From Ornithinibacillus bavariensis (GTDB lineage: Bacteria > Bacillota > Bacilli > Bacillales > Amphibacillaceae), in contig NZ_BORP01000001.1 of NCBI RefSeq assembly GCF_018333235.1, positions 930,001 through 994,000 on the forward strand: a stretch of 64,000 nucleotides of DNA. The letters are read 5' to 3'. How positions within the stretch are numbered: the stretch's first letter is position 1; every line of letters begins with the position of its first letter. Below the pieces are notes generated by a model. It saw only the letters and a list, made by a program, of their open reading frames with translations, did not search any database and was not told where the DNA came from. Both the position numbers and the translations under genes were made by a program. This document shows, in pieces, positions 1 to 8,072 of this stretch.

Positions 1-45
1 AAATCAGTTGATACTATGCAAAAGAACATCAGCAGGAGGGTCTTG

Positions 46-1371
46 ATGAATACGAAAATATTATTTCTAGTTATTTTTTGTTTTATGTTACTATTTCCAA
101 CGATTTCCCATGCACAAGTGATTCATGAAGTGAGACCAGGCGATAGTCTATATAAAATTTCTAAACAATACCGTGTTAATAAGGATGAGCTCGCAAAATT
201 AAATGGCATAGCCAGAGATATTCAATTAGTACTTGGCCAGTCTCTATTAATTCCTAGTTCAACTTATGTAGTCCAGCCAGGAGATAGTATTTGGGAAATA
301 GCATACCGTCATGCCATTAGTGAAGAAAAATTAATCAACCACAATAAATTAAAGAGCCGAGTCATTATCCCAGGGCAAAAATTAAAAATACCTAGACAGT
401 CCAAAATGGATCTTTGGACTGGTACGTACTTTGTTCCAAAAGATAAAAATACAAATGCATGGATGCTTAATAATTATAAAAGTACACTTACCAGTGTTTT
501 CTTATTTGAGTATCATTCCGATGATCAAGGTAATATTATTGGAATAGCGGAAAACGAAGCACATAAAATGGCTTGGAATCAAAACATGACCCCATATGCT
601 ACACTATCCAATCTGAGCGAAAAGGGATTTGATCCCGAACTAACACACAAATTGATAAGTAATCCGAGTCAAAGAAAAATATTCATTAATAATATATATT
701 TGCTTCTGGACAGCCATGATTATAAAGGAGTAGTCATTGATTTTGAACAGATTAGAGCGAGGGATCGAGAAAACCTAAATCTATTTATTAAAGAACTAGC
801 TGCTAAACTGCATCCTTCAGGCATGGAAGTCTTGATGGCTGTTCCCCCAAAACAAGGAGACCAGGTCCCGTCTTACTCTATCGCTTATGATTATGAGACG
901 TTAGGTAAGTATTTGGATAGGATATTTTTAATGACATATGATTGGCATTGGCCAGGTGGTCCATCGGGCCCTATTGCTCCGATTGATAAAGTAAGAGAAA
1001 CATTAAACTATGCTGTATCCGTTGTTCCGAAGTCTAAACTAATGCTAGGTATTCCACAATATGCTTATGATTGGACAATCACAGGGGATGAAAAATTAGG
1101 TACTTCATACTCCACCCAGCATGCAATTGATTTATATACGGGTTATCAAAGTAACATAAATTATGATGAAAATGCGGGTGCCCCGTGGTTTCGATATGTT
1201 GACAAAAACGGTAAAATACATGAAGTTTGGTTTGAAGATCCTCGTAGTCTTCTCGCTAAATTCCGTTTAGTTAAGGAATACGGATTAGCTGGAATGGGAT
1301 GCTGGCATTTAGGACTCACGATGCCACAAACGGAAAAAATGTTACTGGAAGAATTTCGTATTGTTAAATAA
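46..1371 (+). CDS. Secreted LysM / glycoside hydrolase 18 enzyme (spore-cortex hydrolase type)
   Basis: The product probably cleaves peptidoglycan, most likely spore cortex, like the SleL/YaaH/YdhD family of N-acetylglucosaminidases. From the ATG at 46, residues 1-23 form a signal peptide ending SHA. Two LysM peptidoglycan-binding repeats follow (about 25-70 and 73-116; each has a PGDS motif), then a GH18 catalytic domain (about 125-440). The GH18 active strand reads VVIDFE, with D232 and the presumed acid E234. The start at 46 is preferred over an in-frame ATG at 16 because AGGAGGG at 34-40 precedes it and the signal peptide then begins at once. The length (441 residues) fits the family. YaaH itself lacks an obvious signal peptide, so the closer relatives may be YdhD or YvbX. 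It is monocistronic, with a terminator directly after it. Confidence 0.88.
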   Translation: MNTKILFLVIFCFMLLFPTISHAQVIHEVRPGDSLYKISKQYRVNKDELAKLNGIARDIQLVLGQSLLIPSSTYVVQPGDSIWEIAYRHAISEEKLINHNKLKSRVIIPGQKLKIPRQSKMDLWTGTYFVPKDKNTNAWMLNNYKSTLTSVFLFEYHSDDQGNIIGIAENEAHKMAWNQNMTPYATLSNLSEKGFDPELTHKLISNPSQRKIFINNIYLLLDSHDYKGVVIDFEQIRARDRENLNLFIKELAAKLHPSGMEVLMAVPPKQGDQVPSYSIAYDYETLGKYLDRIFLMTYDWHWPGGPSGPIAPIDKVRETLNYAVSVVPKSKLMLGIPQYAYDWTITGDEKLGTSYSTQHAIDLYTGYQSNINYDENAGAPWFRYVDKNGKIHEVWFEDPRSLLAKFRLVKEYGLAGMGCWHLGLTMPQTEKMLLEEFRIVK

Positions 1372-1412
1372 GCCTCTAAAGTAGAGGGACTGAATGATTC
1401 CTCTTCCTAATT

Positions 1413-1440
1413 AATCCTGTACTGAATGCAGGATTTTTTT
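1413..1440 (+). terminator. Rho-independent terminator of the LysM/GH18 gene
   Basis: The stem AATCCTG (1413-1419) pairs with CAGGATT (1429-1435) and is followed by a T-run. A second small hairpin (CCTCTA/TAGAGG, about 1374-1387) lies just upstream. Confidence 0.8.
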
Positions 1441-1985
1441 ATTCCTCAATTCTATTGGTTTTTTATTATTATTGCAGTGACACAATCATAGTGTTTTGTT
1501 TGAAAGTATGGCTCAAAGATGATACTTGGAATTGCTGTAGACGATATCGTCGGACTTTGCCAAGTATAGCTATTGACGGAAATAGAAAATACTGACGGGG
1601 AGATGATTTAAACAAGGTGAACATAGAAGCTTAGTCGCCATTTTTTTGTAGAAAAACGAAAGTACAAGTTGGAACTTTTTATTAATTATAAGAACTGATT
1701 CATTATATCCTTTTAATTGATTATCCTATTCGAATCCCCCTTGGAGACTGTATCCAAAGGGGGAAATAATTCAATGGTGAAAATTTCCTTGTTCTTTTAA
1801 TACAAGCGTTAAATAATCGAGAGTTGTGAGGAAAGCGTGTGAAAAAGTACCCACTAACTGTATTTTTAAAACAAGGTATGATAATATATTAAATAGATTG
1901 ATATTTCTAAATTAATAAGAAAAAATGTAATTTTACAATTAAAATTAAAATGAAGAAATATTTTATAAGGAGGGAACTTAATAAA
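1441..1985. other. Intergenic region with a nested hairpin
   Basis: No convincing gene is seen. The region holds a nested inverted repeat: ATACTTGG (1522-1529) pairs with CCAAGTAT (1560-1567), and the perfect palindrome GACGATATCGTC (1540-1551) lies inside. A second, imperfect G/C-rich hairpin (CCCCCTTGGA/TCCAAAGGGGG) lies at about 1735-1765. The right part is AT-rich and should carry the promoter of the downstream leader and methyltransferase; TATGAT at 1877-1882 is a possible -10, but no good -35 is visible. Confidence 0.4.
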
Positions 1986-2051
1986 ATGAAACGAATTAAT
2001 TACTCGATACAGTTAGTAAATCTGATGGAGTCTGTATCGAGCTTAACCTAA
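1986..2051 (+). CDS. Candidate leader peptide upstream of the methyltransferase (21 aa)
   Basis: This short open frame begins MKRINYSIQL and ends TAA at 2049-2051. It has a near-perfect ribosome binding site (AGGAGG at 1968-1973, 12 nt from the ATG), much stronger than an accidental frame would show. Its codons 6-10 and 16-19 encode the two arms of a perfect 10-bp inverted repeat. It stops 60 nt before the methyltransferase ATG, the layout of leader peptides that control erm-, cat- and cfr-type resistance genes by ribosome stalling. The function is inferred from layout alone. Confidence 0.55.
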   Translation: MKRINYSIQLVNLMESVSSLT

Positions 2052-2104
2052 ACATCTATCAGTTAACTGTATCGTCCACATTGTAAATAAAAAAGTGGAG
2101 GAAT
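2003..2104 (+). promoter_or_regulatory. Competing inverted repeats, possible translational attenuator
   Basis: Arm A (CTCGATACAG, 2003-2012) can pair perfectly with arm B (CTGTATCGAG, 2032-2041). Alternatively, A extended to 2015 can pair over 11 bp with arm C (TAACTGTATCG, 2064-2074). Directly after C, TCCAC (2075-2079) is complementary to GTGGA (2095-2099), which is part of the ribosome binding site GTGGAGG (2095-2101) of the methyltransferase. A is translated within the leader peptide, so a stalled ribosome would shift the pairing. No T-run follows, so translation control is more likely than termination. Confidence 0.5.
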
Positions 2105-2111
2105 AGTTATT

Positions 2112-2879
2112 ATGAATATCAATGCGTTTAAAAAAGAATGGACAAAATATGAAAAAGTGAAATTTAAAGGCTGGGATTTTTCTCATATAAAGGACGGCTG
2201 GGAAAATGAAACTCTCCCATGGGATTATGCTAGAATCATAAATAAATATTTGTCTTCAGATTTAGAACTACTGGATATGGGTACGGGAGGCGGAGAATTT
2301 CTTCTGTCCTTAAATCATCCTTATGATAAAACATCAGTAACAGAAGGTTGGCAACCAAATATTGAACTTTTAAAGAGAAAATTAGTTCCTTTGGGGATAA
2401 ATTTGGCTCCAATTGATGACGATGACCTAATTGATTACGATGATAATCGTTTTGATATTATTATTAATAGACATGAATCATTTAATATTAATGAAGTAAA
2501 AAGAGTATTAAGACCAAACGGTATATTCATTACTCAACAGGTTGGCGGAGAAAATGGAAACCGTTTATCAAATATGCTTATTCCAGACTTTCAACCAAGA
2601 TTTAGGAACTTAAATTTGAAAAATACACAACATGATTTAGAGGAAAGTGATTTTGAGATTATATTCGCTAATGAATACTTTCCTTACCAAAAGTTTTTTA
2701 ACATGGAATCGCTAATTTACTATGCAAAAGTTATTGAATGGGAATTTCCAGGGTTTAATGTAAATGAAAACTTTGTACAACTACTGGATGCTTATAATGA
2801 GTTAACATTAAATGGCTACGTTTTAAACTTTGAGCATCGATTTATAATAGTTGCATGTAATAACAAACCAATTTTATAA
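2112..2879 (+). CDS. Class I SAM-dependent methyltransferase
   Basis: This is a cytosolic methyltransferase of 255 residues. The SAM-binding motif I is clear (LLDMGTGGGEF, residues 53-63), preceded by a WDFSHI...LPWDYARI segment typical of a Bacillales/Actinobacteria methyltransferase group of unknown substrate. The FDIIINRHESF stretch near residue 115 fits motif IV, and EVKRVLRPNGIFITQ near 130-145 fits the post-motif loop and strand seen in small-molecule methyltransferases. The ribosome binding site GTGGAGGA lies 10 nt before the ATG. The upstream leader peptide and competing repeats suggest inducible expression, as for antibiotic-resistance methyltransferases, but nothing in the protein proves rRNA or drug methylation. 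Confidence 0.8.
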   Translation: MNINAFKKEWTKYEKVKFKGWDFSHIKDGWENETLPWDYARIINKYLSSDLELLDMGTGGGEFLLSLNHPYDKTSVTEGWQPNIELLKRKLVPLGINLAPIDDDDLIDYDDNRFDIIINRHESFNINEVKRVLRPNGIFITQQVGGENGNRLSNMLIPDFQPRFRNLNLKNTQHDLEESDFEIIFANEYFPYQKFFNMESLIYYAKVIEWEFPGFNVNENFVQLLDAYNELTLNGYVLNFEHRFIIVACNNKPIL

Positions 2880-2891
2880 AATAATTTAAAC

Positions 2892-2915
2892 CCGTTTTGA
2901 AAAAAATCAAAACGG
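2892..2915 (+). terminator. Hairpin after the methyltransferase
   Basis: CCGTTTTGA pairs with TCAAAACGG over 9 bp around a 6-nt A-rich loop. The following T-rich tract is interrupted (ATATTTAGCTTTTT), so termination may be partial. Confidence 0.6.
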
Positions 2916-3582
2916 ATATTTAGCTTTTTATCAATTCTTAATGAATAATAAGAGATGCAGGAATTATTCTATTAAACCAAATGGCTTTACACAAAACAAA
3001 ACAAAGCAATTAGTAGAAAAATGATACGATAGTTCAATTAACCGCCCATACAGTGGAGAGGTTTTCCTTTGCTTAAAGACTACTGTTAGAGTTATAAGAG
3101 AAGGGATTAAAGAACAAGATCATACAGATATAAAGGAGTATATATCTGTATGAAAAGAAAGATACCTGCTAGGTAGAAACGTCAAAGCTTTATCATTGTA
3201 TCAATCTGGTTTTAGTTAATCCTAAAAGGTTTAATAAATTGTTAAAATTAGATCTAGAAAATAGTTTAAATTACCTTTAATGAATAGAAAGAATTGCAGG
3301 GTAAACTATCACTTGTTAAACAAAAAATCATAAACTTTGATATCATACCAAAACAAAACAAAAAGCTCCTCAACCATAAGTGGGAAGAGGAGCTTTACTT
3401 TATAATTAATTGCTTCGAGATCATACGTTCTGTTCATGTGACATCTAAATTAAAGATGCCTATTGGCTAACTTTTATAATATTAGTATAAATGATTTTTA
3501 AATATAAGTCTATATTTTCCGAAAAAATTATTTTATTGTTAATTATACCTGGCCAGGAATCTCAAGTAAGAGGAGAGTTAAT
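2916..3582. other. Intergenic region with a coding-like remnant and a strong hairpin
   Basis: A frame with no start codon, open from 3025 to the TGA at 3151-3153, reads like protein (it contains NRPYSGEVFLCLKTTVRVIRE), suggesting a gene fragment. A perfect 10-bp hairpin (AAAGCTCCTC 3362-3371 / GAGGAGCTTT 3387-3396) has its T-run on the minus strand, as a minus-strand terminator, although no minus-strand gene is found to its right. CCTGGCCAGG (3548-3557), a 10-bp palindrome just before the MFS gene's ribosome binding site, could be an operator. Confidence 0.35.
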
Positions 3583-4848
3583 ATGAAATGGCTATCATGG
3601 GATATTAATTTAAAAACTAGACTTATTGGAGAAACGTTATTTAACATGTTGTTTTGGATGTATTTTCCATTTCTTACGATTTACTTTAGTGATGAATTGG
3701 GCGTGGTTGAAGCAGGTATTATGATGACTGCCCCCTCAATAATTAGTATATTTGGAGGAATGATTGGAGGTTATGTAACTGATCAATTCGGAAGACGTAA
3801 GATCATGCTAGTTGGTGCATTTATGCAGGCAGCATTTTTTGCTTTATTTGCACTTTCTTTTTCACCTTGGTTCGATTATGTAGCTTTCATTGGAATTAGC
3901 CTTGGGAAATCATTCTATAGACCAGCTAGTACTGCGATGGTAGCCGATCTTGTACCAGATGAAGAAAGGCGAAGTGTGTTTGCAACCTTTGCATCGGCTA
4001 ATAATCTTGGTGCAGTTCTTGGTCCAATTATAGGTGCGGTTTTATTTTTCCAATATCGTAGTGAGCTTTTATGGGCTTGTACAGTGGTTACATTACTTTA
4101 TTCTATTGCAATATTATACATTATTAGGGAAACAATGCCAGAGCACGAGGAAGAGGATGCAGAAAGCAAGACGTTGCTATTGCTTGTAAAGCAACAATTT
4201 GTCAATTATTGCGAAATTCTTAAAGATAGGGTGTTCTTTTTTTATATACTTGGTGGTATCTTCATAACCGTTTCAATTATGCAATTGGATCTTTATTTAG
4301 CCATATATGTTCGAAATTTTGTACCGGCTCAAGAGCTGTTTTCAATTGGGGAATGGTCAGTCGCACTAAGTAGTGAGGAAGTATTTGGGTGGATGATAGG
4401 ATTGAATGGGCTTTTATTTGTTTTATGTGTTATTCCAGTAACCAAAATGCTGGATAGCTGGAGCGATCGAAATTCACTTATACTTTCAGCTTGTTTATCT
4501 GGAATAGGCATGTTTTTAGTGGGATTTACAACAAGTGCTTGGTTACTATTTGGTATTACAGTTATATTGACAATTGGAGAGATAATACATGGTCCAGTTG
4601 TGCAAAATTTTGTCAGTAAATATGCACCTAAACATGCAAGAGGACAGTATATGGGAGCATCTGATCTTCAGTATTCTCTAGGTCGATTAATTGCTCCTTT
4701 TACCGTCATTCTCTCTGTTTCTTTATCGCCAGTTTTAATATTTGGATTTATTATGGTATGTGCTTTGATTAGTGCAATTATTTATGTTTTTGTGTTTAAG
4801 ATTTTGCCAGAGAACTATACTGCAAACAATAAAAATAGGGATTTTTAA
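3583..4848 (+). CDS. MFS transporter, probable drug or metabolite exporter
   Basis: This 421-residue protein of the major facilitator superfamily has about 12 hydrophobic segments. The loop 2-3 signature motif A is visible (GGYVTDQFGRRKIM, about residues 65-78), and TM5 contains the G/P-rich stretch NNLGAVLGPIIGAVLFF. The central cytoplasmic loop is acidic (EHEEEDAESK). This layout fits proton-driven drug:H+ antiporters, but the substrate cannot be told. AGAGGAGAG precedes the ATG. The palindrome CCTGGCCAGG at 3548-3557 upstream could bind a repressor. Nearest neighbours are not obviously co-transcribed. Confidence 0.85.
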   Translation: MKWLSWDINLKTRLIGETLFNMLFWMYFPFLTIYFSDELGVVEAGIMMTAPSIISIFGGMIGGYVTDQFGRRKIMLVGAFMQAAFFALFALSFSPWFDYVAFIGISLGKSFYRPASTAMVADLVPDEERRSVFATFASANNLGAVLGPIIGAVLFFQYRSELLWACTVVTLLYSIAILYIIRETMPEHEEEDAESKTLLLLVKQQFVNYCEILKDRVFFFYILGGIFITVSIMQLDLYLAIYVRNFVPAQELFSIGEWSVALSSEEVFGWMIGLNGLLFVLCVIPVTKMLDSWSDRNSLILSACLSGIGMFLVGFTTSAWLLFGITVILTIGEIIHGPVVQNFVSKYAPKHARGQYMGASDLQYSLGRLIAPFTVILSVSLSPVLIFGFIMVCALISAIIYVFVFKILPENYTANNKNRDF

Positions 4849-4893
4849 TTTTGAATTGTACTTATTCGGAATATAAAACGACTAAATTAATGA

Positions 4894-5173
4894 ATTAGTA
4901 CAGAGAAGGATCCTGCTAAATCAAATAGTGATTTAAAAGAGGTTAATTGGAAAGAATACGCAAACAATGAAATAAAAGAGCACATGAAGTTTTTCAGGAG
5001 TAGATGCTAAAAAAGCAGTTCTTCACACCTGTAGTATAACAGTTATTGAGATAAATGGAATGTGGAGAAACATTTATTACACCAATTGATAATAAATTCC
5101 CCAAGATTACTCTGAATAAATTAAATTTTATGATAAGGTATAGATAGAATTTGAAGAAAAGTACTTTAACTAA
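4894..5173 (+). pseudogene. Decayed gene remnant of unknown function
   Basis: Protein-like sequence can be followed only by changing frame. Frame one runs from 4894 to the TAA at 5008 (STEKDPAKSNSDLKEVNWKE...). The next frame continues from about 4997 to 5089 (GVDAKKAVLHTCSITVIEIN). The third continues with PIDNKFPKITLNKLNF and ends EFEEKYFN with an in-frame stop shortly before the end. At least two frameshifts and one nonsense codon are needed, and no start codon is seen. The family is not recognised; a small extracytoplasmic protein is possible. Confidence 0.5.
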
Positions 5174-5238
5174 CGACTAGATAATTGTATAAAGAAGATT
5201 GAAATGAAATTTGTTAACAAAAAAGGGAGGTATAGCAG

Positions 5239-5469
5239 GTGGACTTATTACTTTGGATTACCATTGGTTTCATAATAATCGGATTTATTTTTTTCACTTC
5301 AATGAAAAAAGGAATGGAAAATAAGCTCGCTTTTATAACAGCAGGTATGGAAGACGAGGAAAGTTCAGCAAAAGCAAAATCCATTATTTGGTGGATGGTG
5401 AGTACTACAGCTTGGGGAATAGTGAGTATGATTCTTATTGTTTGGTGGTTTCATAATTACTTTGGATAA
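5239..5469 (+). CDS. Small two-TM membrane protein of unknown function (76 aa)
   Basis: The GTG start at 5239 follows GGGAGG (5225-5230) by 8 nt. Residues 2-21 and about 50-70 are hydrophobic and rich in Trp and Ile, so the protein should span the membrane twice with a charged middle (MENKLAFITAGMEDEESSAKAK). No family is recognised. It stands alone between a gene remnant and a signal peptidase gene, and a weak hairpin with a T-rich tail (about 5477-5512) follows it. Confidence 0.6.
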   Translation: MDLLLWITIGFIIIGFIFFTSMKKGMENKLAFITAGMEDEESSAKAKSIIWWMVSTTAWGIVSMILIVWWFHNYFG

Positions 5470-5780
5470 CTGTTTAAAAGATCCAACTGTAAAGAGGGTC
5501 GTCTTTTTCTTTGTTAAAGTTTTTTGAATATTATGGTATTATGGGATTAGGGGTTCTTCAATTAAAGTATGTTCAACCAGTAAATTCTGGTTACCCTTAT
5601 AATACGATCTGGGCAGGATAGTGAAAGTAAAACAATGGTTTTTAAAATGAATTCCCTCCTATAAGTTGATTTCTAATTTAACTATATTATTTATTTGACA
5701 CCATATAAAATTTAGACATTTTAGATTACTACTATTGAAGGGTTACAGATGAACATTGGATAAAGAGAGGTTGAGTGGGA
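5470..5780. other. Intergenic region with a short gene scrap
   Basis: The stretch near 5571-5622 reads VQPVNSGYPYNTIWAG before a stop, which looks like the C-terminal scrap of a lost membrane-protein gene. No full gene or RNA is seen. The AT-rich end should contain the promoter of the signal peptidase gene. Confidence 0.3.
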
Positions 5781-6332
5781 ATGGAAAATACAAAAGGCAA
5801 AGATGTGCTATGGGAATGGATTAAGGCACTGTTTATAGCAATTATTATAGCCTTGATAATCCGTACCTTTTTATTTACTCCTGTTGTAGTTCAAGGCTAT
5901 TCAATGGAACCTACTTTGCAAGATAAAGAACGAATGATTGTAACAAAAATAGGTGAACCTGAAAGATTTGATATCGTCGTATTCCATAAATCAGAAAGTG
6001 AAGATTACATAAAACGTGTGATTGGATTACCAGGAGACCGCATTGAGTATAAAGATGATACATTGTATATAAATGGAACACCTTACGATGAACCGTATTT
6101 AGACGAACTCAAACGAAAAGTAGAGGATGGACCTCTAACCGGTTCATTTACATTACGCGAAACTCCAATTGGCGATGATGTAGTTCCAGAAGGTCATTTG
6201 TTCGTTATGGGTGATAATAGAAGAGATAGTACAGATAGTCGTCACCTGGGGGCTATTCCAATGGAAATGGTAATAGGAACAACAAATATTGTCTATTATC
6301 CTCTTAAAGAAATAAAGATTATTAGTAAGTAG
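5781..6332 (+). CDS. lepB: Type I signal peptidase
   Basis: A membrane-anchored serine protease that removes signal peptides from secreted proteins. One N-terminal TM segment (about residues 14-34) precedes the catalytic domain. The nucleophile sits in GYSMEPTL (Ser41 from this start) and the general base in YIKRVIGLPGD (Lys78); GDNRRDSTDSRHLG is the conserved box E. This Ser/Lys pair and the 183-residue length are typical of Bacillus SipS/SipT enzymes, not the ER-type SipW. AGAGAGG at 5764-5770 is 10 nt from the ATG at 5781 but only 4 nt from an in-frame GTG at 5775, so the ATG is preferred. Confidence 0.93.
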   Translation: MENTKGKDVLWEWIKALFIAIIIALIIRTFLFTPVVVQGYSMEPTLQDKERMIVTKIGEPERFDIVVFHKSESEDYIKRVIGLPGDRIEYKDDTLYINGTPYDEPYLDELKRKVEDGPLTGSFTLRETPIGDDVVPEGHLFVMGDNRRDSTDSRHLGAIPMEMVIGTTNIVYYPLKEIKIISK

Positions 6333-6457
6333 AGTTAAACTTACATGAAAGATTATTATACCCCATATTTTTTACGAATGAGAACTTTAGTATGAAAAGG
6401 GCAATGACTTGTTGAATCAAAGAGCAGTATCCTTGCGAAACGAAGGGAGGGAAAATC

Positions 6458-6742
6458 ATGAGTAAACGAAAGATAATAGCACTGGGTAACCTTTTAATAA
6501 GTGGTTCTATTGCTCTTATGATATCTATGTTTTTTGCGGGCGGAGCCATTTCTGAAAATTACACAGACAAAACATATGTTGCACCAGAGTTTTTCATAAT
6601 TCTTGTTATCTGGGGGATTGGTGCAATATTCGTTTTGATTCAGTTTTTTAAGGATATAATACCCTATTTTGTTATTTCACTTATAATTACTTGGATTTCC
6701 ATTCCTTTAGGGATAATAATAGGTTTTTCTATGGATACGTGA
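6458..6742 (+). CDS. Small three-TM membrane protein (94 aa)
   Basis: A strong ribosome binding site (GGGAGGG, about 6444-6450) precedes the ATG. There are three hydrophobic segments (about residues 8-28, 45-63 and 68-90) with a short polar loop SENYTDKTYVAPE between the first two. No family is recognised. It lies between the signal peptidase and an acetyltransferase gene in the same direction, with 60-125 nt gaps, so it could be co-transcribed with either. Confidence 0.6.
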   Translation: MSKRKIIALGNLLISGSIALMISMFFAGGAISENYTDKTYVAPEFFIILVIWGIGAIFVLIQFFKDIIPYFVISLIITWISIPLGIIIGFSMDT

Positions 6743-6813
6743 TCAAGATAGATTAAAAGAACTTATAAAAACAGGGTATGTGAAGACAACAGTTTTTTAA
6801 AATGAGGTGTACT

Positions 6814-7281
6814 ATGTCGGAAATATGTATTAGATTAATAACTTCAGATAATTGGAGAGAAGCACTTGAACTATCCATACACGATGCACAACAAAGGTTT
6901 GTTGCATCTGTTAATCCTCCTGTTGCTATTGCTCTTGCTAAAGCATATATAAGACCAGGAGGAAAGATGGTAGAGCCTTATGGAATTTACAATCAAAATA
7001 AGATGGTAGGCTTTTTCAATCTGCATTATACACCAGATAGTAAAGATGATTATTGGCTGTTTCATTTTTTCATAGATAAAAGATTTCAAAGAAGAGGATT
7101 GGGCAGAAAAGCATTAAATGAATTAATTAGACATATTAAAAATAGCAATCCTTCTTGTAACCGTCTGAATTTAACGGTTCATCCTGAAAATGAAGCAGGA
7201 AGATTATTTTATTTGAAATATGGTTTTTCAGATGACAATAAAATGACCTTCGATGAACCCACTTTTTCCATATTGTTATAA
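6814..7281 (+). CDS. GNAT family N-acetyltransferase (polyamine acetyltransferase-like)
   Basis: A cytosolic acetyl-CoA-dependent acetyltransferase of about 155 residues. The acetyl-CoA loop is RFQRRGLGRKAL (motif A, Q/R-x-x-G-x-G/A), followed by NRLNLTVHPENEAGRLFYLKYGF, the usual motif B with its Tyr near the end. The N-terminal half (NWREALELSI...QQRFVASV) resembles BltD/PaiA-type spermine/spermidine acetyltransferases; this is an inference. The ATG at 6814 is chosen because GAGGTG lies just before it, whereas the in-frame ATG at 6802 has no site of its own. Confidence 0.78.
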   Translation: MSEICIRLITSDNWREALELSIHDAQQRFVASVNPPVAIALAKAYIRPGGKMVEPYGIYNQNKMVGFFNLHYTPDSKDDYWLFHFFIDKRFQRRGLGRKALNELIRHIKNSNPSCNRLNLTVHPENEAGRLFYLKYGFSDDNKMTFDEPTFSILL

Positions 7282-7420
7282 CAATACTTTGAAACACATA
7301 TTATTTAATTTTATTGGATTAACCAGCTAATGGTACGTAGCAGAAACAAATGACTTGGAATTAGATACTTTAGAGTGATAAGAAAAGAGAATAAGGAGCA
7401 ATTGACGACTTGCACAATAA

Positions 7421-7645
7421 TACTTTTATTCTGAAGGAGCAAATGCACACTGGGTATTTCCTTCTCAAAATATTATAGAACCTGCAAAACAAAAGGGAAC
7501 AAATATCAATCAAAATTTAACTGGAGAAAGTGCAGGTAGGTATGCTGTAAGGTTAGCTGGTTATAGCTATGTAAATGATGAAACTACAGTATTTGAAAGG
7601 TTTGAAAAGTATAAAGGGGATAGTCGCTTTTACTTAATAAAATAA
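7421..7645 (+). pseudogene. C-terminal remnant of an unknown gene
   Basis: A continuous open frame of about 74 codons has no usable start and is cut at its left by stops. It begins FYSEGANAHWVFPSQN and ends FEKYKGDSRFYLIK followed by TAA. Composition is protein-like and it ends cleanly, so it looks like the surviving 3' end of a gene whose 5' part is lost. The family is not recognised. Confidence 0.45.
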
Positions 7646-7982
7646 ACGTAATTTTTGAGTATAATTGTGCAATTCGTCAGAACAGTATCTGACTAATAAC
7701 ACTAAAATGTTGCCTATATAAGTATTCCGTATCGCCAATTCAATTCATTTTCCAGGAATTATTGCACTTTCAATCGATGCTATACGTAGACTTGCAAAAT
7801 TTTTATATCTATTATATAGTTGACGTACTATTGTATTAAAGGGTGAACTTTTTGTTAATTGTAGAATTCTAATCTAAATCAACGTAATAGCTTAATTTTG
7901 TTAAACAAACCTCCTATATAGGGGTGTTATTTGTTATGAAAAAAAGCAAGATTAGAATTAGTTAGCTTCGTATAAACATTTG
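7646..7982 (+). other. Upstream region of the polyamine gene, with a possible mini-ORF
   Basis: This AT-rich stretch has a short frame at 7936-7965 coding MKKSKIRIS and a stop 17 nt before a strong terminator. AGGGGTG lies about 9 nt before its ATG. Such a mini-ORF plus terminator in front of a biosynthetic gene may be an attenuator, or just the end of an unseen transcript. No confident promoter is visible. Confidence 0.35.
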
Positions 7983-8011
7983 GCGCGACTAATTTTAGTC
8001 GCGCTTTTTTC
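7983..8011 (+). terminator. Strong terminator ahead of the bpsA-speD fusion
   Basis: GCGCGACTAA (7983-7992) pairs with TTAGTCGCGC (7995-8004), followed by six T residues. There is no complete gene upstream in this direction after the acetyltransferase 700 nt away, so it may act as an intrinsic attenuator in the leader of the downstream gene. Confidence 0.8.
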
Positions 8012-8072
8012 TATTCGTTGATCTAGACAATTTTAATTTTTTACTTATTAAAATTGAGAGGACGAATCTACA

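Noticed and set aside
3362-3396. Strong hairpin as the terminator of a minus-strand gene
   Set aside because: No minus-strand gene is found to its right, so it was only noted in the intergenic entry.
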